Source of the DNA: Candidatus Omnitrophota bacterium
GTDB taxonomy: Bacteria; Omnitrophota; Gorgyraeia; JAGLLT01
Length of the DNA: 11,667 nt
Assembly (NCBI GenBank): GCA_030630095.1
Contig: DAOVNW010000014.1
Coordinates: 1-11,667, forward strand
Direction of reading: 5' to 3'
In this document: positions 1 to 6,764 of the stretch, in pieces
How the letters are laid out: the number at the start of each line of letters is the position of its first letter
Position numbering within the stretch: the first letter of the stretch is position 1
Notes under the pieces: model-generated
Seen by the model: only the letters and a program-made list of their open reading frames with translations
The model's database searches: none
What the model was told of the DNA's origin: nothing
Made by a program: the position numbers and the translations under genes

Positions 1-6
1 ACTTAA

Positions 7-49
7 AACAGGACATTTCTATTTCGTTAAGAATGTGACATTTTAATTT
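7..49. repeat. pair of imperfect direct repeats, possible insertion-sequence end
   Basis: Two 18-base units, at 7-24 (AACAGGACATTTCTATTT) and 32-49 (AATGTGACATTTTAATTT), match at 13 of 18 positions and repeat every 25 bp. Closely spaced GGACATTT/TGACATTT units are reminiscent of the ends of integrase-type (DDE, rve domain) insertion sequences, which carry several transposase-binding repeats. No transposase coding sequence lies inside the window, so this could equally be regulatory DNA. The repeat is seen directly; the IS interpretation is inference. Confidence 0.3.
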
Positions 50-76
50 CGGGTTGACAATTCCTCCTGTATCCTC

Positions 77-105
77 TTGCCTTAAAAGCGGCTTTATGTT
101 ATAAT
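77..105 (+). promoter_or_regulatory. sigma70-type promoter for the EF-G-like gene
   Basis: A consensus TATAAT -10 hexamer at 100-105 is preceded by TG and one base (TGTTATAAT), an extended -10. A TTGCCT -35 hexamer at 77-82 lies exactly 17 bp upstream. Transcription would start near 112, leaving a leader of about 60 bases before the ATG at 172. A perfect TTGACA at 54-59 also lies upstream, but it is too far from this -10 to pair with it. Confidence 0.65.
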
Positions 106-171
106 CCTTTTAGCTTATATATTTCTCACGGAAATAAATTAAATATTTATTACTGAAAGGAGTTTATAATA

Positions 172-2217
172 ATGGCTGATGGCAAGATAAAAAATGTGGC
201 ATTTGTTTCTCACGCGAGTGCCGGTAAAACAACCATCGTTGAGGCGATTCTTTTTAATACAAAAATGTCTTCACGATTAGGTTCGGTCAACGCTGGAACG
301 AGCGTAAGCGATTACTATCCTGATGAAAAATCAAGAAAAATTTCTATCAACTCCTCTATTTTATATGTAGCTGCCGGTGATTGTAGACTTAATATAATAG
401 ATTGCCCCGGATATGCTGACTTTATCGGGGAAATCATTAGCGGTATAAACGCCGTTGACGCGGGAGTATTAGTTGTTAGCGGTACCCGTGGCGTAGAGGT
501 GGGAACTGATCGCGTCTGGAATATTCTCAAGGAATTAAATAAGCCCTGCCTGATATTTGTTAATAAGTTGGACAAAGAACGTTCAGATTTTTTTTCAGCC
601 GTTAACTCTATTCAGGAAAGTTTTGGCGATATTTGCCTTCCTTTTCAGTATCCGCTTGGCAAAGAAGACTTTTTTTCAGGTTCCGTCGATTTGCTTTCAA
701 AAGAAGGAATTGAAAAACTGGCCGATGCCGATAAAGAAAAAGCGTTAAAGATGCGGGAGAAGATAATTGAGGTCGCGGCTGAAGTTGATGATGCCCTGAC
801 GGAAAAGTATTTAGAGGGCAAAGAGTTGACTGAGGAGGAAATTATAAAGGCCTTGAGTGAGGCCATTTTAGCGCGAAAGGTAATACCCATCCTGTGCGGT
901 TCAGCCGCTAAAAATATATCCATTGATTTATTGTTTGAAGCCATAATGAAATATGCTCCCGCTTCAGACGCGTTACCCGCGATCGCTGCTTTTAAGGCGG
1001 GTAATCAGGAAGAAGAGATTCAGGTGGAACGGAAGAAAGAGGTGCCTTTTTCCGCTCAGACGATTAAGACTATATCGGATCCATATGTTGGCCAGCTTTC
1101 TGTATTTAGGGTGTATTCAGGTGTTCTCAAGGCCGATACGGGATTTTTAAACGCGTCCAGCGGTAAAAAAGAAAGAATTGGACATCTTTTCCTTTTAGAA
1201 GGCAAAGAACAGAAGGCGGTTGACCAGGTGAAAGAAGGAGCTATAGCCGCTGTTAACAAACTGAAATATACCACTACGTCGGATTCTCTCTGTGACGAAA
1301 AACACCCTCTCCTATTCAAACGTATAGTTTTTCCCGAGCCGGTTATCTCTTTGTCTATTATCCCTAAATCACGGGCAGACGAAGATAAAATCTCACCGGC
1401 TCTCGCGAAGCTTTCAGTTGAAGATGCGACCTTTAAAATCAGCAGGAACCAGCAGACAAAAGAAGAGATTGTCTCAGGAATGGGAGACCTTCATCTTGAA
1501 ATTATGATAAGCAGATTGAAAGAAAGCTTTGGCGTGGATGTCGAGGTTGGAACGCCCAAAGTTGCTTACAAAGGGACGATAAACGCTAAGGCTAAGGCTC
1601 AGGGTAAATATAAAAAACAGTCGGGCGGGCGCGGCCAGTACGGTGACTGCTCAATTGAAATAGAACCTCTGGAAAAAGGTGCGGGTTTTGAGTTTGTTAA
1701 TGCTATAGTCGGCGGCGCCATACCCAAAAACTATATACCCGCGGTTGAAAAGGGTATCAGAAAGACTATGTCAGAGGGTGTTATAGCCGGTTGTCCTATG
1801 GTTGATGTGAAGGTTACCCTTTATGACGGCTCTTATCATACTGTTGACTCTTCTGACATCGCGTTTCAGATTGCCGGGACCATGGCCCTGAAAAAGGCTG
1901 CTATGGACGCCAAGCCTGTATTGCTTGAGCCTGTAATGGAGGTGGATATAGCTGTGCCGGAGGATTATATGGGCCAGATTAGCGGAGATTTGAGTTCCCG
2001 CAGAGGAAGGATTGTGGGTATGGAGGCGCGCGGCAGTATGGAGATAGTAAAGGCTTCCGTTCCTTTATCAGAGATGTTTAAATACGCGACGGAGCTTAGA
2101 TCTATGACTCACGGAAAAGGGTCGTACTCAATGAAATTTTCCCACTATGAACAGCTCCCCCAAAAAATCACTCAATCAATTATAGAAAAATACGAGCAGG
2201 AGAAGGCAGAGGGTTAA
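172..2217 (+). CDS. fusA2: elongation factor G-like translational GTPase (EF-G-2/FusA2 type)
   Basis: This 681-residue protein has the full five-domain EF-G layout. The GTPase domain carries the P-loop SHASAGKT (13-20), G3 DCPGY (77-81), G4 NKLD (131-134) and G5 GSA (243-245). Domain II lies roughly at 290-380. The later part contains the domain III-V signature segments, including the RGQYGD loop of domain IV and a C-terminal domain ending in MKFSHYEQLP. Canonical EF-G catalyses ribosome translocation and, with RRF, recycling in the cytosol. Two G-motif changes mark this as the divergent paralogue: G3 has Tyr81 where canonical EF-G has the catalytic His of DTPGH, and the switch I Thr of the RGIT motif is Ser58. 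The DxPGY form is known from EF-G-2/FusA2 proteins of Thermus and actinobacteria. The start is supported by GAAAGGAG at 155-162. The gene appears monocistronic, with its own promoter. The exact role of EF-G-2 proteins is poorly defined, so a specialised ribosomal function is inference. Confidence 0.9.
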   Translation: MADGKIKNVAFVSHASAGKTTIVEAILFNTKMSSRLGSVNAGTSVSDYYPDEKSRKISINSSILYVAAGDCRLNIIDCPGYADFIGEIISGINAVDAGVLVVSGTRGVEVGTDRVWNILKELNKPCLIFVNKLDKERSDFFSAVNSIQESFGDICLPFQYPLGKEDFFSGSVDLLSKEGIEKLADADKEKALKMREKIIEVAAEVDDALTEKYLEGKELTEEEIIKALSEAILARKVIPILCGSAAKNISIDLLFEAIMKYAPASDALPAIAAFKAGNQEEEIQVERKKEVPFSAQTIKTISDPYVGQLSVFRVYSGVLKADTGFLNASSGKKERIGHLFLLEGKEQKAVDQVKEGAIAAVNKLKYTTTSDSLCDEKHPLLFKRIVFPEPVISLSIIPKSRADEDKISPALAKLSVEDATFKISRNQQTKEEIVSGMGDLHLEIMISRLKESFGVDVEVGTPKVAYKGTINAKAKAQGKYKKQSGGRGQYGDCSIEIEPLEKGAGFEFVNAIVGGAIPKNYIPAVEKGIRKTMSEGVIAGCPMVDVKVTLYDGSYHTVDSSDIAFQIAGTMALKKAAMDAKPVLLEPVMEVDIAVPEDYMGQISGDLSSRRGRIVGMEARGSMEIVKASVPLSEMFKYATELRSMTHGKGSYSMKFSHYEQLPQKITQSIIEKYEQEKAEG

Positions 2218-2261
2218 GAAGTAATAAAAAGATCGCGTACAGAAGAGGAAGAAGATATATC

Positions 2262-2441
2262 GTGATAAAAAAAGTTATAAAAAAAGGTAATTTAAATGAT
2301 AATTTTCGTAAAGAAATAAATTCGGCATATTGGTTAACAAAATCAGTCAAAGAGCGTATTGAAGCCGTTGAAATGCTAAGGAGGCAATACGATGGAAACA
2401 CAGCAAGACTTCAAAGAGTTGTTAGAGTTATTCAACGCTAA
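2262..2441 (+). CDS. small conserved partner protein of a nucleotidyltransferase (59 aa)
   Basis: An intact GTG-initiated frame encodes a 59-residue basic, helical-looking protein. Its distinctive parts are SAYWLTKSVKERIEAVEMLR (residues 21-40) and TARLQRVVRVIQR at the C-terminus. From memory, proteins with a YWL(S/T)K...ER.EAVE.LR.QY.G..ARLQR pattern sit directly upstream of, and overlap, nucleotidyltransferase genes in many environmental bacteria. That is exactly the arrangement here: the next gene starts at 2392, inside this frame, and uses an AAGGAGG ribosome site embedded in it. A purine-rich GAGGAAGAAG lies upstream of the GTG. An antitoxin- or regulator-like role is inference; no biochemical function is known to me. 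The frame has no stop or indel, although its downstream partner is broken. The GTG start is the least certain part, because the frame remains open upstream of it. Confidence 0.6.
   Translation: MIKKVIKKGNLNDNFRKEINSAYWLTKSVKERIEAVEMLRRQYDGNTARLQRVVRVIQR
2378..2384 (+). promoter_or_regulatory. Shine-Dalgarno site for the nucleotidyltransferase remnant
   Basis: A perfect AAGGAGG lies 7 bases before the ATG at 2392. It is located inside the coding sequence of the upstream 59-residue protein, where it forms part of that protein's Arg-Arg codons (AGG AGG). This fixes the start of the broken downstream gene and implies that the two frames were translationally coupled. Confidence 0.75.
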
Positions 2442-2704
2442 CAACGTTGAGTATGCAATCGTTGGAGGTTACGCGTTAGCTTTTTCCGGAAAAGGTGGTT
2501 CAACTTGGTGTTCCGCCGGTTCGCGTTGATATTATGACTTCAATAAGTGGTCTTACATGGGAACAAATCGCGCCTAATCGAGTACATGGTTCCTATGGTG
2601 ATGTCCCGGTCTATTACATCGGGAAACATGAATTTATTGTAAACAAGAAAACCATTTCTCGTCATAAGGATTTGGCAGACATTGAGGCGTTGGGGGAAAA
2701 ATAG
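2392..2704 (+). pseudogene. nucleotidyltransferase pseudogene, catalytic core deleted and frame lost
   Basis: The remnant starts in the 2392 frame with the typical N-terminus of a small nucleotidyltransferase: METQQDFKELLELFNANNVE, then YAIVGGYALAF with the GG motif. This frame runs into 12 unrelated residues and stops at 2527-2529. A second frame, open from 2480 and including GTG at 2495, encodes the family's C-terminal half: VVQLGVPPVRVDIMTSISGL, then HEFIVNKKTI and the ending SRHKDLADIEALGEK. In intact relatives these blocks are separated by roughly 45-50 residues, which carry the metal-binding GDLD-type Asp motif. Here they are nearly fused near 2485-2495 and lie in different frames, so an internal deletion not divisible by three has removed the catalytic site. 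Relatives belong to the broad AbiEii/MNT-like nucleotidyltransferase group, several members of which act as toxins. The family size is from memory. The break itself is seen directly. Confidence 0.75.
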
Positions 2705-2720
2705 ATTGGTTTGATGAAAA

Positions 2721-2748
2721 AATGTTGAATGTTGAGACCCGACCCCTT
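2721..2748. repeat. repeat-like segment with tandem ATGTTGA and GACCCGACCCC
   Basis: ATGTTGA occurs twice in tandem (2722-2728 and 2729-2735), followed directly by GACCCGACCCCTT (2736-2748). Similar strings (GTTGAGACC.GACCCC) recur in many environmental bacterial genomes around small transposase genes of the REP-associated (Y1) type; this is my recollection, not a search result. It lies directly downstream of the nucleotidyltransferase remnant. The segment between 2705 and 2833 otherwise holds only AT-rich sequence with no clear terminator or promoter. Confidence 0.3.
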
Positions 2749-2833
2749 AAAATTTTTAGCGATTTTTGGTGCATTATTTTTTTGTGTGTGGTGTTGGCTG
2801 TGAAGTATGACAAAATTAAAGTGAGGGGGAGTT

Positions 2834-3727
2834 ATGAAAAATTTTAAGGAGGAAGTGTTGTGGTTCATTTTTGCTTCTTTTATTGTTTTGGCATTGACAG
2901 GAATAAAAGCGGAGACGGCCGCCGCGGAGCAAAAAGGAAAAAATGAGAAAGTACTGGCTGTTATTGGGGAAGAGAAGATTACCCTTAAAGAATTTAATAA
3001 GATAATAGAGGAATTACCGGGACAATATAGGTCTTTAGCCGATAGAGATAAAGAGAGGTTTTTAGAGAAACTGGTTGAGCAAAAACTGCTTTTAGGCGAA
3101 GCGCGCGAAAGAAGTTTAGATAGAGACGAAGAGGTTAAAAAGAAGATAAATGATATAACTGAGCAGGTACTTATTCATGAATTGCTCTCAAAAGAAATTC
3201 AGCAAAAGGTAGGAGTTAAGGAAGAAGAGATAAAAGGCTACTATGAATCGCATAAAAGTGAGTTTGGAGAGCCGGAAAAAATCAAGGCGCGCCACATTTT
3301 AGTAGATTCAGAAAAGGAAGCGAAGAGGATTCTAAAAAAACTTAACAAGGGAGCTGATTTTGCCGCCGTAGCTAAAAAGAAATCCAAATGCCCGAGTAAG
3401 GACAAGGGAGGAGATCTGGGTTTTTTTGACAAAGGCCGTATGGCTAAAGAGTTTGAAGAAGCCGCTTTTAATCTTAAAGTTGGTGAAATGAGTGGTATAG
3501 TCAAAACGCAGTTTGGCTGGCACATTATTAAACTTGAAGAAAGGCAGGCAGCCAAAGTCAAACCTTACAGTGAAGCAAGTGCTTTCATTAAAAGGGTCCT
3601 GTCTGCTAAAAAGCAGGAGCAGTTATTCAATGTTTATATTCAAGACTTAAAAGATAAGAATAAGGTGATTATTCACAAAGAGCTTTTGAAGCAGGATATT
3701 TCTCCAAAGAAGGAGACTGCTTCCTGA
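2834..3727 (+). CDS. secreted parvulin-type peptidyl-prolyl isomerase (PpiC/SurA/PrsA family)
   Basis: This 297-residue exported foldase catalyses cis-trans isomerisation of Xaa-Pro bonds and acts as a chaperone for proteins outside the cytoplasm. The N-terminus is signal-peptide-like: charged MKNFKEE, a hydrophobic stretch at about 8-23, then small residues allowing cleavage near A26-A31. No lipobox cysteine is present, so a soluble periplasmic protein is more likely than a PrsA lipoprotein. Residues 38-135 form a helical SurA_N-like arm. The parvulin domain spans about 150-237, with conserved KARHIL (His154), the CPS...GGDLGFF block (Cys186, 192-198) and FGWHIIKL (His230). A charged Lys-rich tail follows. 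The start is supported by a purine-rich GAGGGGGAG just upstream. It lies between the nucleotidyltransferase remnant and the yebC promoter and is probably transcribed alone, but I see no confident promoter for it. A precise name (prsA, surA, ppiD) cannot be assigned. Confidence 0.88.
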   Translation: MKNFKEEVLWFIFASFIVLALTGIKAETAAAEQKGKNEKVLAVIGEEKITLKEFNKIIEELPGQYRSLADRDKERFLEKLVEQKLLLGEARERSLDRDEEVKKKINDITEQVLIHELLSKEIQQKVGVKEEEIKGYYESHKSEFGEPEKIKARHILVDSEKEAKRILKKLNKGADFAAVAKKKSKCPSKDKGGDLGFFDKGRMAKEFEEAAFNLKVGEMSGIVKTQFGWHIIKLEERQAAKVKPYSEASAFIKRVLSAKKQEQLFNVYIQDLKDKNKVIIHKELLKQDISPKKETAS

Positions 3728-3743
3728 TTGGACTTCTCAAGTA

Positions 3744-3772
3744 AAACAGAACAAAGTGAAACAGAACACTTT
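3744..3772. repeat. AAACAGAACA direct repeats overlapping the yebC promoter
   Basis: The 10-mer AAACAGAACA occurs at 3744-3753 and again at 3759-3768, 15 bp apart. An AAAGTG/CACTTT inverted repeat (3753-3758 and 3767-3772, 8-base loop) is superimposed and overlaps the -35 element of the yebC promoter. A variant, AAACAGGACA, lies at 6-15, ahead of the other promoter in the window. It could be an operator or a remnant insertion-sequence end. Confidence 0.35.
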
Positions 3773-3798
3773 ACATCCCCTCCTCTATATGTTATAAT
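3770..3798 (+). promoter_or_regulatory. sigma70-type promoter of the yebC-ruvCAB-que-sec operon
   Basis: A TTTACA -35 hexamer (3770-3775) is separated by exactly 17 bp from a TATAAT -10 (3793-3798), with the extended -10 TG at 3790-3791. Transcription would start near 3805. This gives a very short leader of under 20 bases that contains the AGGAGG ribosome site (3810-3815), 7 bases before the yebC ATG. No comparable promoter is evident further downstream. Confidence 0.75.
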
Positions 3799-3822
3799 TC
3801 AGCATATATAGGAGGGTTTTTT

Positions 3823-4569
3823 ATGTCTGGACATTCTAAATGGGCTGGTATTAAGCACAAAAAAGCGATAATTGACGCCAAAAGGGGTAAGCTATTTTCC
3901 AAACTGATAAAGGAAATTACTATTTCCTCTCGTGACGGCGGCGGTGATACAACTATAAACACGCGCCTCAGGCAGGCAATTCAAAAGGCGAAAGAGGCTA
4001 ATGTGCCCGCTGACAATATAGAGCGCGCCGTAAAAAAAGGTACCGGGGAATTGCCTGGTATAAGCTATGAAGACGTTGTCTACGAAGGCTATGGCCCTGG
4101 CGGCGTGGCTGTTTTAGTTGAGGCGGCGACGGACAATAAGAACCGTTCATCGGCTGAAATTCGACGCATCTTTAGCGACAAAAACGGCAACTTAGCCGGC
4201 TCCGGTTCAGTGAACTGGCAGTTTACTAAAAAAGGCGTGGTGTTGGTCAGCTCCAAAGAGATAGAAGAGGATAAGCTGATGACTATTGTCCTTGATGCCG
4301 GCGCTGAAGATTTAAAAGAAGATGACGGAGTTTTTGAGATAATTACCGACATCAAGGATTTTGAGGCTGTCAAGAAGGCCCTGAGTGATAACAATATTAA
4401 AACGGAATCGGATGAGATTACTATGATACCTAGATCTTATATTAAGCTCGAAGGTTCCCAGGCAGAACAGCTTTTAAATTTGGTGGAGGCGTTAGACGAC
4501 CAGGATGATGTTCAACATGTATACGCGAATTTCGACATACCGGACGAAATTTTACAAAAGCATCTTTAA
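3823..4569 (+). CDS. yebC: YebC/TACO1 family translation factor or regulator
   Basis: At 248 residues this has the usual length for YebC. It opens with the hallmark GHSKWAGIKHKK (3-14), followed by the family pattern KRGKLFSKLIKEI (21-33), the NTRLRQAI segment and VPADNIERAVKKG (61-73). The YEGYGPGGVA block (about 88-97) and NLAGSGSVNWQF (about 125-136) are also characteristic. YebC proteins were long annotated as DNA-binding regulators. The mitochondrial homologue TACO1, and more recently bacterial members, are linked to translation, especially of proline-rich stretches, so cytoplasmic ribosome association is the better current view. AGGAGG is positioned 7 bases before the ATG. It is first in the operon and is followed after 8 bases by ruvC, an adjacency known from many bacteria, including E. 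coli. Confidence 0.95.
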   Translation: MSGHSKWAGIKHKKAIIDAKRGKLFSKLIKEITISSRDGGGDTTINTRLRQAIQKAKEANVPADNIERAVKKGTGELPGISYEDVVYEGYGPGGVAVLVEAATDNKNRSSAEIRRIFSDKNGNLAGSGSVNWQFTKKGVVLVSSKEIEEDKLMTIVLDAGAEDLKEDDGVFEIITDIKDFEAVKKALSDNNIKTESDEITMIPRSYIKLEGSQAEQLLNLVEALDDQDDVQHVYANFDIPDEILQKHL

Positions 4570-4577
4570 AGCGGCCA

Positions 4578-5069
4578 ATGCGCATTATCGGAATTGACCC
4601 GGGTTTAAATGCTACAGGTTTTGGTGTTATAGAGCGCAATAAAAGCGGCTCAAAGTTAATTACAGCCGGGGTTATCAGGACGTCATCTAAAGATTTAATC
4701 CAGGATAGGTTAAGTAAAATTTACAGCGGGATAGACGGGATTATCCGGGAGCAAAAGCCGCAAATTTTAGTTCTTGAAGAGGTATTCAGCCACTATAAAC
4801 ATCCCTCGACAGCTATTTGTTTAGGTTATGCCCGGGGAATTATATGTCTGGTGAGCGGCCAGGCGGGAATTCCCATAAAAAGCTATGCCGCCAAGCGCGT
4901 CAAAAAGGCCATTACCGGAAGAGGAGACGCTCAGAAGCATCAGGTTCAGCGGATGGTTCAACACCTCCTGAACATTAAAGAAGAGAAGATGCCTTTTGAT
5001 CTTTCGGATGCTTTAGCTCTGGCTTTAGCATATACCTATTTAGATAAAATCGAAAGCGGCAGGAAATGA
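4578..5069 (+). CDS. ruvC: crossover junction endodeoxyribonuclease RuvC
   Basis: RuvC is the Holliday junction resolvase, making paired symmetric nicks in four-way junctions bound by RuvAB. This 163-residue protein keeps the RNase H-like fold signatures and all four catalytic acids: Asp7 in GIDPG, Glu67 in LEEVF, and Asp141 and Asp144 in DLSDALALA. The HPSTAICLGYARG segment (75-86) and YAAKRVKKAITGRGDA (103-118) match the family's DNA-binding region. The start has only a weak ribosome site (AAAGCGG) and follows yebC after 8 bases, so coupled translation is likely. Its final ATGA overlaps the ruvA start by 4 bases. Confidence 0.96.
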   Translation: MRIIGIDPGLNATGFGVIERNKSGSKLITAGVIRTSSKDLIQDRLSKIYSGIDGIIREQKPQILVLEEVFSHYKHPSTAICLGYARGIICLVSGQAGIPIKSYAAKRVKKAITGRGDAQKHQVQRMVQHLLNIKEEKMPFDLSDALALALAYTYLDKIESGRK

Positions 5070-5707
5070 TTTCAAGGATTAGAGGGAAGGTTGAAGAGAT
5101 AAAAGACGACAGGCTTTTAATAGACGTAGGCGGTTTGTCTTATGAAATATTAATTCCGGCGGCCATTATGGACTCTATTAAGGCAAATATCAGCGATGAA
5201 GATTTTTTAGAGCTGGTAACCTATTGTTATTACAAGGTAGAGCCCTCGCGGTCGGTATCTGTGATGATTGGGTTTGCCGATGAGATTGAGCGTGAATTTT
5301 TTATTAAGTTTATCAGTGTTTCGGGCATCGGCCCCAAGGCGGCGGTAAAAGCGCTGTCCCTTCCCATCTCTACTATCGCCGAAGCTATTGACAGTGCCAA
5401 TCACACACTTCTTCAGAGTTTACCGGGTGTCGGCAGACAGCGTGCCAGAGAAATTATCGCCAAACTGCAGGGTAAAGTCGGTAAATATGGCTTGATGCGC
5501 GATAAAGAAAAAATTTCTCGAGCCGGCACAGTAGATGGCGATATTCAAAAAGAAGCCGTTCAGGTGTTGGTGCAGCTGCAGTACAAGAAGCAGGAGGCCG
5601 AGAAGATGCTCTATCAGGCCTTTGTCAGCAACCCCAATCTAAAGACCGTCGAAGAAATATTAAATGAGATATATAGGCAAAGAAGCAAGAAAGGTAAAAA
5701 CGAATAA
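5066..5707 (+). CDS. ruvA: Holliday junction branch migration protein RuvA
   Basis: RuvA tetramers clamp the four-way junction and load the RuvB motor. The 213 residues show the three expected domains: an OB fold at about 1-65 (MISRIRGKVEEI...GGLSYEI), a helix-hairpin-helix domain with VSGIGPKAA (85-93) and LPGVGRQRA (119-127), and after a Lys-rich linker a C-terminal RuvB-binding domain (about 160-205, KEAVQVLVQLQYKKQEAEKM). The length is slightly above the usual 190-205 because of a charged tail. The start codon overlaps the ruvC stop (ATGA), and ruvB begins 2 bases after its stop, a tightly coupled ruvCAB arrangement. The lack of LexA-type operators upstream suggests constitutive expression, although LexA boxes vary between phyla. 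Confidence 0.96.
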   Translation: MISRIRGKVEEIKDDRLLIDVGGLSYEILIPAAIMDSIKANISDEDFLELVTYCYYKVEPSRSVSVMIGFADEIEREFFIKFISVSGIGPKAAVKALSLPISTIAEAIDSANHTLLQSLPGVGRQRAREIIAKLQGKVGKYGLMRDKEKISRAGTVDGDIQKEAVQVLVQLQYKKQEAEKMLYQAFVSNPNLKTVEEILNEIYRQRSKKGKNE

Positions 5708-5709
5708 AG

Positions 5710-6756
5710 ATGGCAGGTAAAAAAGAGGGCGGCCTCGAAGACCTTAATCTGATAACAAATCAGGAAACGGATGAGGATTTAATAGTCAACCTTTCGCTCA
5801 GGCCTAAATCTTTCTCCGATTTTATCGGACAGAAGCAAATAATAGAAAACCTTTTAATTTCTATAGAAGCCGCCAAAAAAAGGAACGAACCGCTTGAGCA
5901 CGTCTTTTTTTCAGGCCCTCCGGGGCTGGGCAAGACCACTTTGGCGCATATTATCGCCCGCGAACTTGATTCAAAAATAACCTCCACCAGCGGACCTGCC
6001 ATAGACAGGCCGGGTGATTTAATCGGCATTCTCACCAACCTGGAGGAGAAGGACGTGCTTTTTGTTGATGAGATACACCGTTTATCAAAGAATGTGGAAG
6101 AGTTTATATATCCCGCGATGGAGAACTTCCAGATAGATTTTCTCATAGATAAAGGCCCTTACGCCAAGACGATTAATTTTAATCTTAAACCCTTTACCTT
6201 TATTGGAGCGACTACCAGAGCGGGGTTATTGACGGCTCCCCTGAGATCTAGATTCGGTATATTTTTCCATCTTGATTTTTATACATTTGAAGAGCTTGTT
6301 CAGGTGATTAAGCGTTCGGCTGCTATTTTAAATGTTCCGGTTGACGGGGAAGGGGCGCTTGAAATTGCCCGGCGTTCGCGCGGCACACCCCGTGTAGCAA
6401 ACCGCCTGCTGAGAAGGGTCAGGGATTACGCTGAGGTGAAAGGTGACGGTAAAATAAGCAGGGAGGTAGCGGATAAGGCCTTGAGTATGCACGGGGTGGA
6501 CGATCAAGGGCTTGACCGGATGGATAGAAAGGTACTCAAGACAATCATCAAAACTTATAAGGGCGGGCCGGTTGGCATTGACTCCTTGGCGGCTACCCTA
6601 AACGAAGAAAGAGACATAATTACTGATGTTGTAGAGCCATACCTGTTAAAGATAGGTTTTTTAAAGCGTACCTCCAGAGGAAGACAGGTTTCAGAGGATG
6701 CCCTGAAGCATTTCAATATATCACAAAAGACAGAATACCAGAGAGAGTTGTTCTAA
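5710..6756 (+). CDS. ruvB: Holliday junction branch migration ATPase RuvB
   Basis: RuvB is the hexameric AAA+ motor that pulls DNA through the RuvA-junction complex. The 348-residue protein contains Walker A GPPGLGKTT (69-77), Walker B LFVDEIH (117-123), sensor 1 GATTR (166-170) and the arginine finger region LRSRFG (178-183). The sensor 2 segment is RGTPRVANRLLRR (224-236). The C-terminal winged helix ends in GFLKRTSRGR (316-325), the segment that contacts junction DNA. Ahead of the AAA+ core is an acidic N-terminal stretch, and the LRPKSFSDFIGQ start motif falls at 30-41. Every key residue is present, so with ruvC and ruvA the resolvasome is complete. Confidence 0.97.
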   Translation: MAGKKEGGLEDLNLITNQETDEDLIVNLSLRPKSFSDFIGQKQIIENLLISIEAAKKRNEPLEHVFFSGPPGLGKTTLAHIIARELDSKITSTSGPAIDRPGDLIGILTNLEEKDVLFVDEIHRLSKNVEEFIYPAMENFQIDFLIDKGPYAKTINFNLKPFTFIGATTRAGLLTAPLRSRFGIFFHLDFYTFEELVQVIKRSAAILNVPVDGEGALEIARRSRGTPRVANRLLRRVRDYAEVKGDGKISREVADKALSMHGVDDQGLDRMDRKVLKTIIKTYKGGPVGIDSLAATLNEERDIITDVVEPYLLKIGFLKRTSRGRQVSEDALKHFNISQKTEYQRELF

Positions 6757-6764
6757 GTTGTAAT

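Noticed and set aside
54..59. Perfect TTGACA as the -35 of the EF-G-like gene promoter
   Set aside because: It is 40 bp before the TATAAT at 100-105, too far for a sigma70 pair. TTGCCT at 77-82 gives the correct 17-bp spacing.
645..944. Minus-strand frames within the EF-G-like gene
   Set aside because: They lie wholly inside a well-supported gene and translate to low-complexity Ser-rich sequence with no ribosome site.
2705..2833. Rho-independent terminator in the AT-rich spacer with T-runs
   Set aside because: The T-runs are not preceded by a stable GC-rich stem; only weak AT-only palindromes are visible.
3241..3561. Minus-strand frames opposite the prolyl isomerase
   Set aside because: These overlap the conserved parvulin domain on the plus strand and show no family features.
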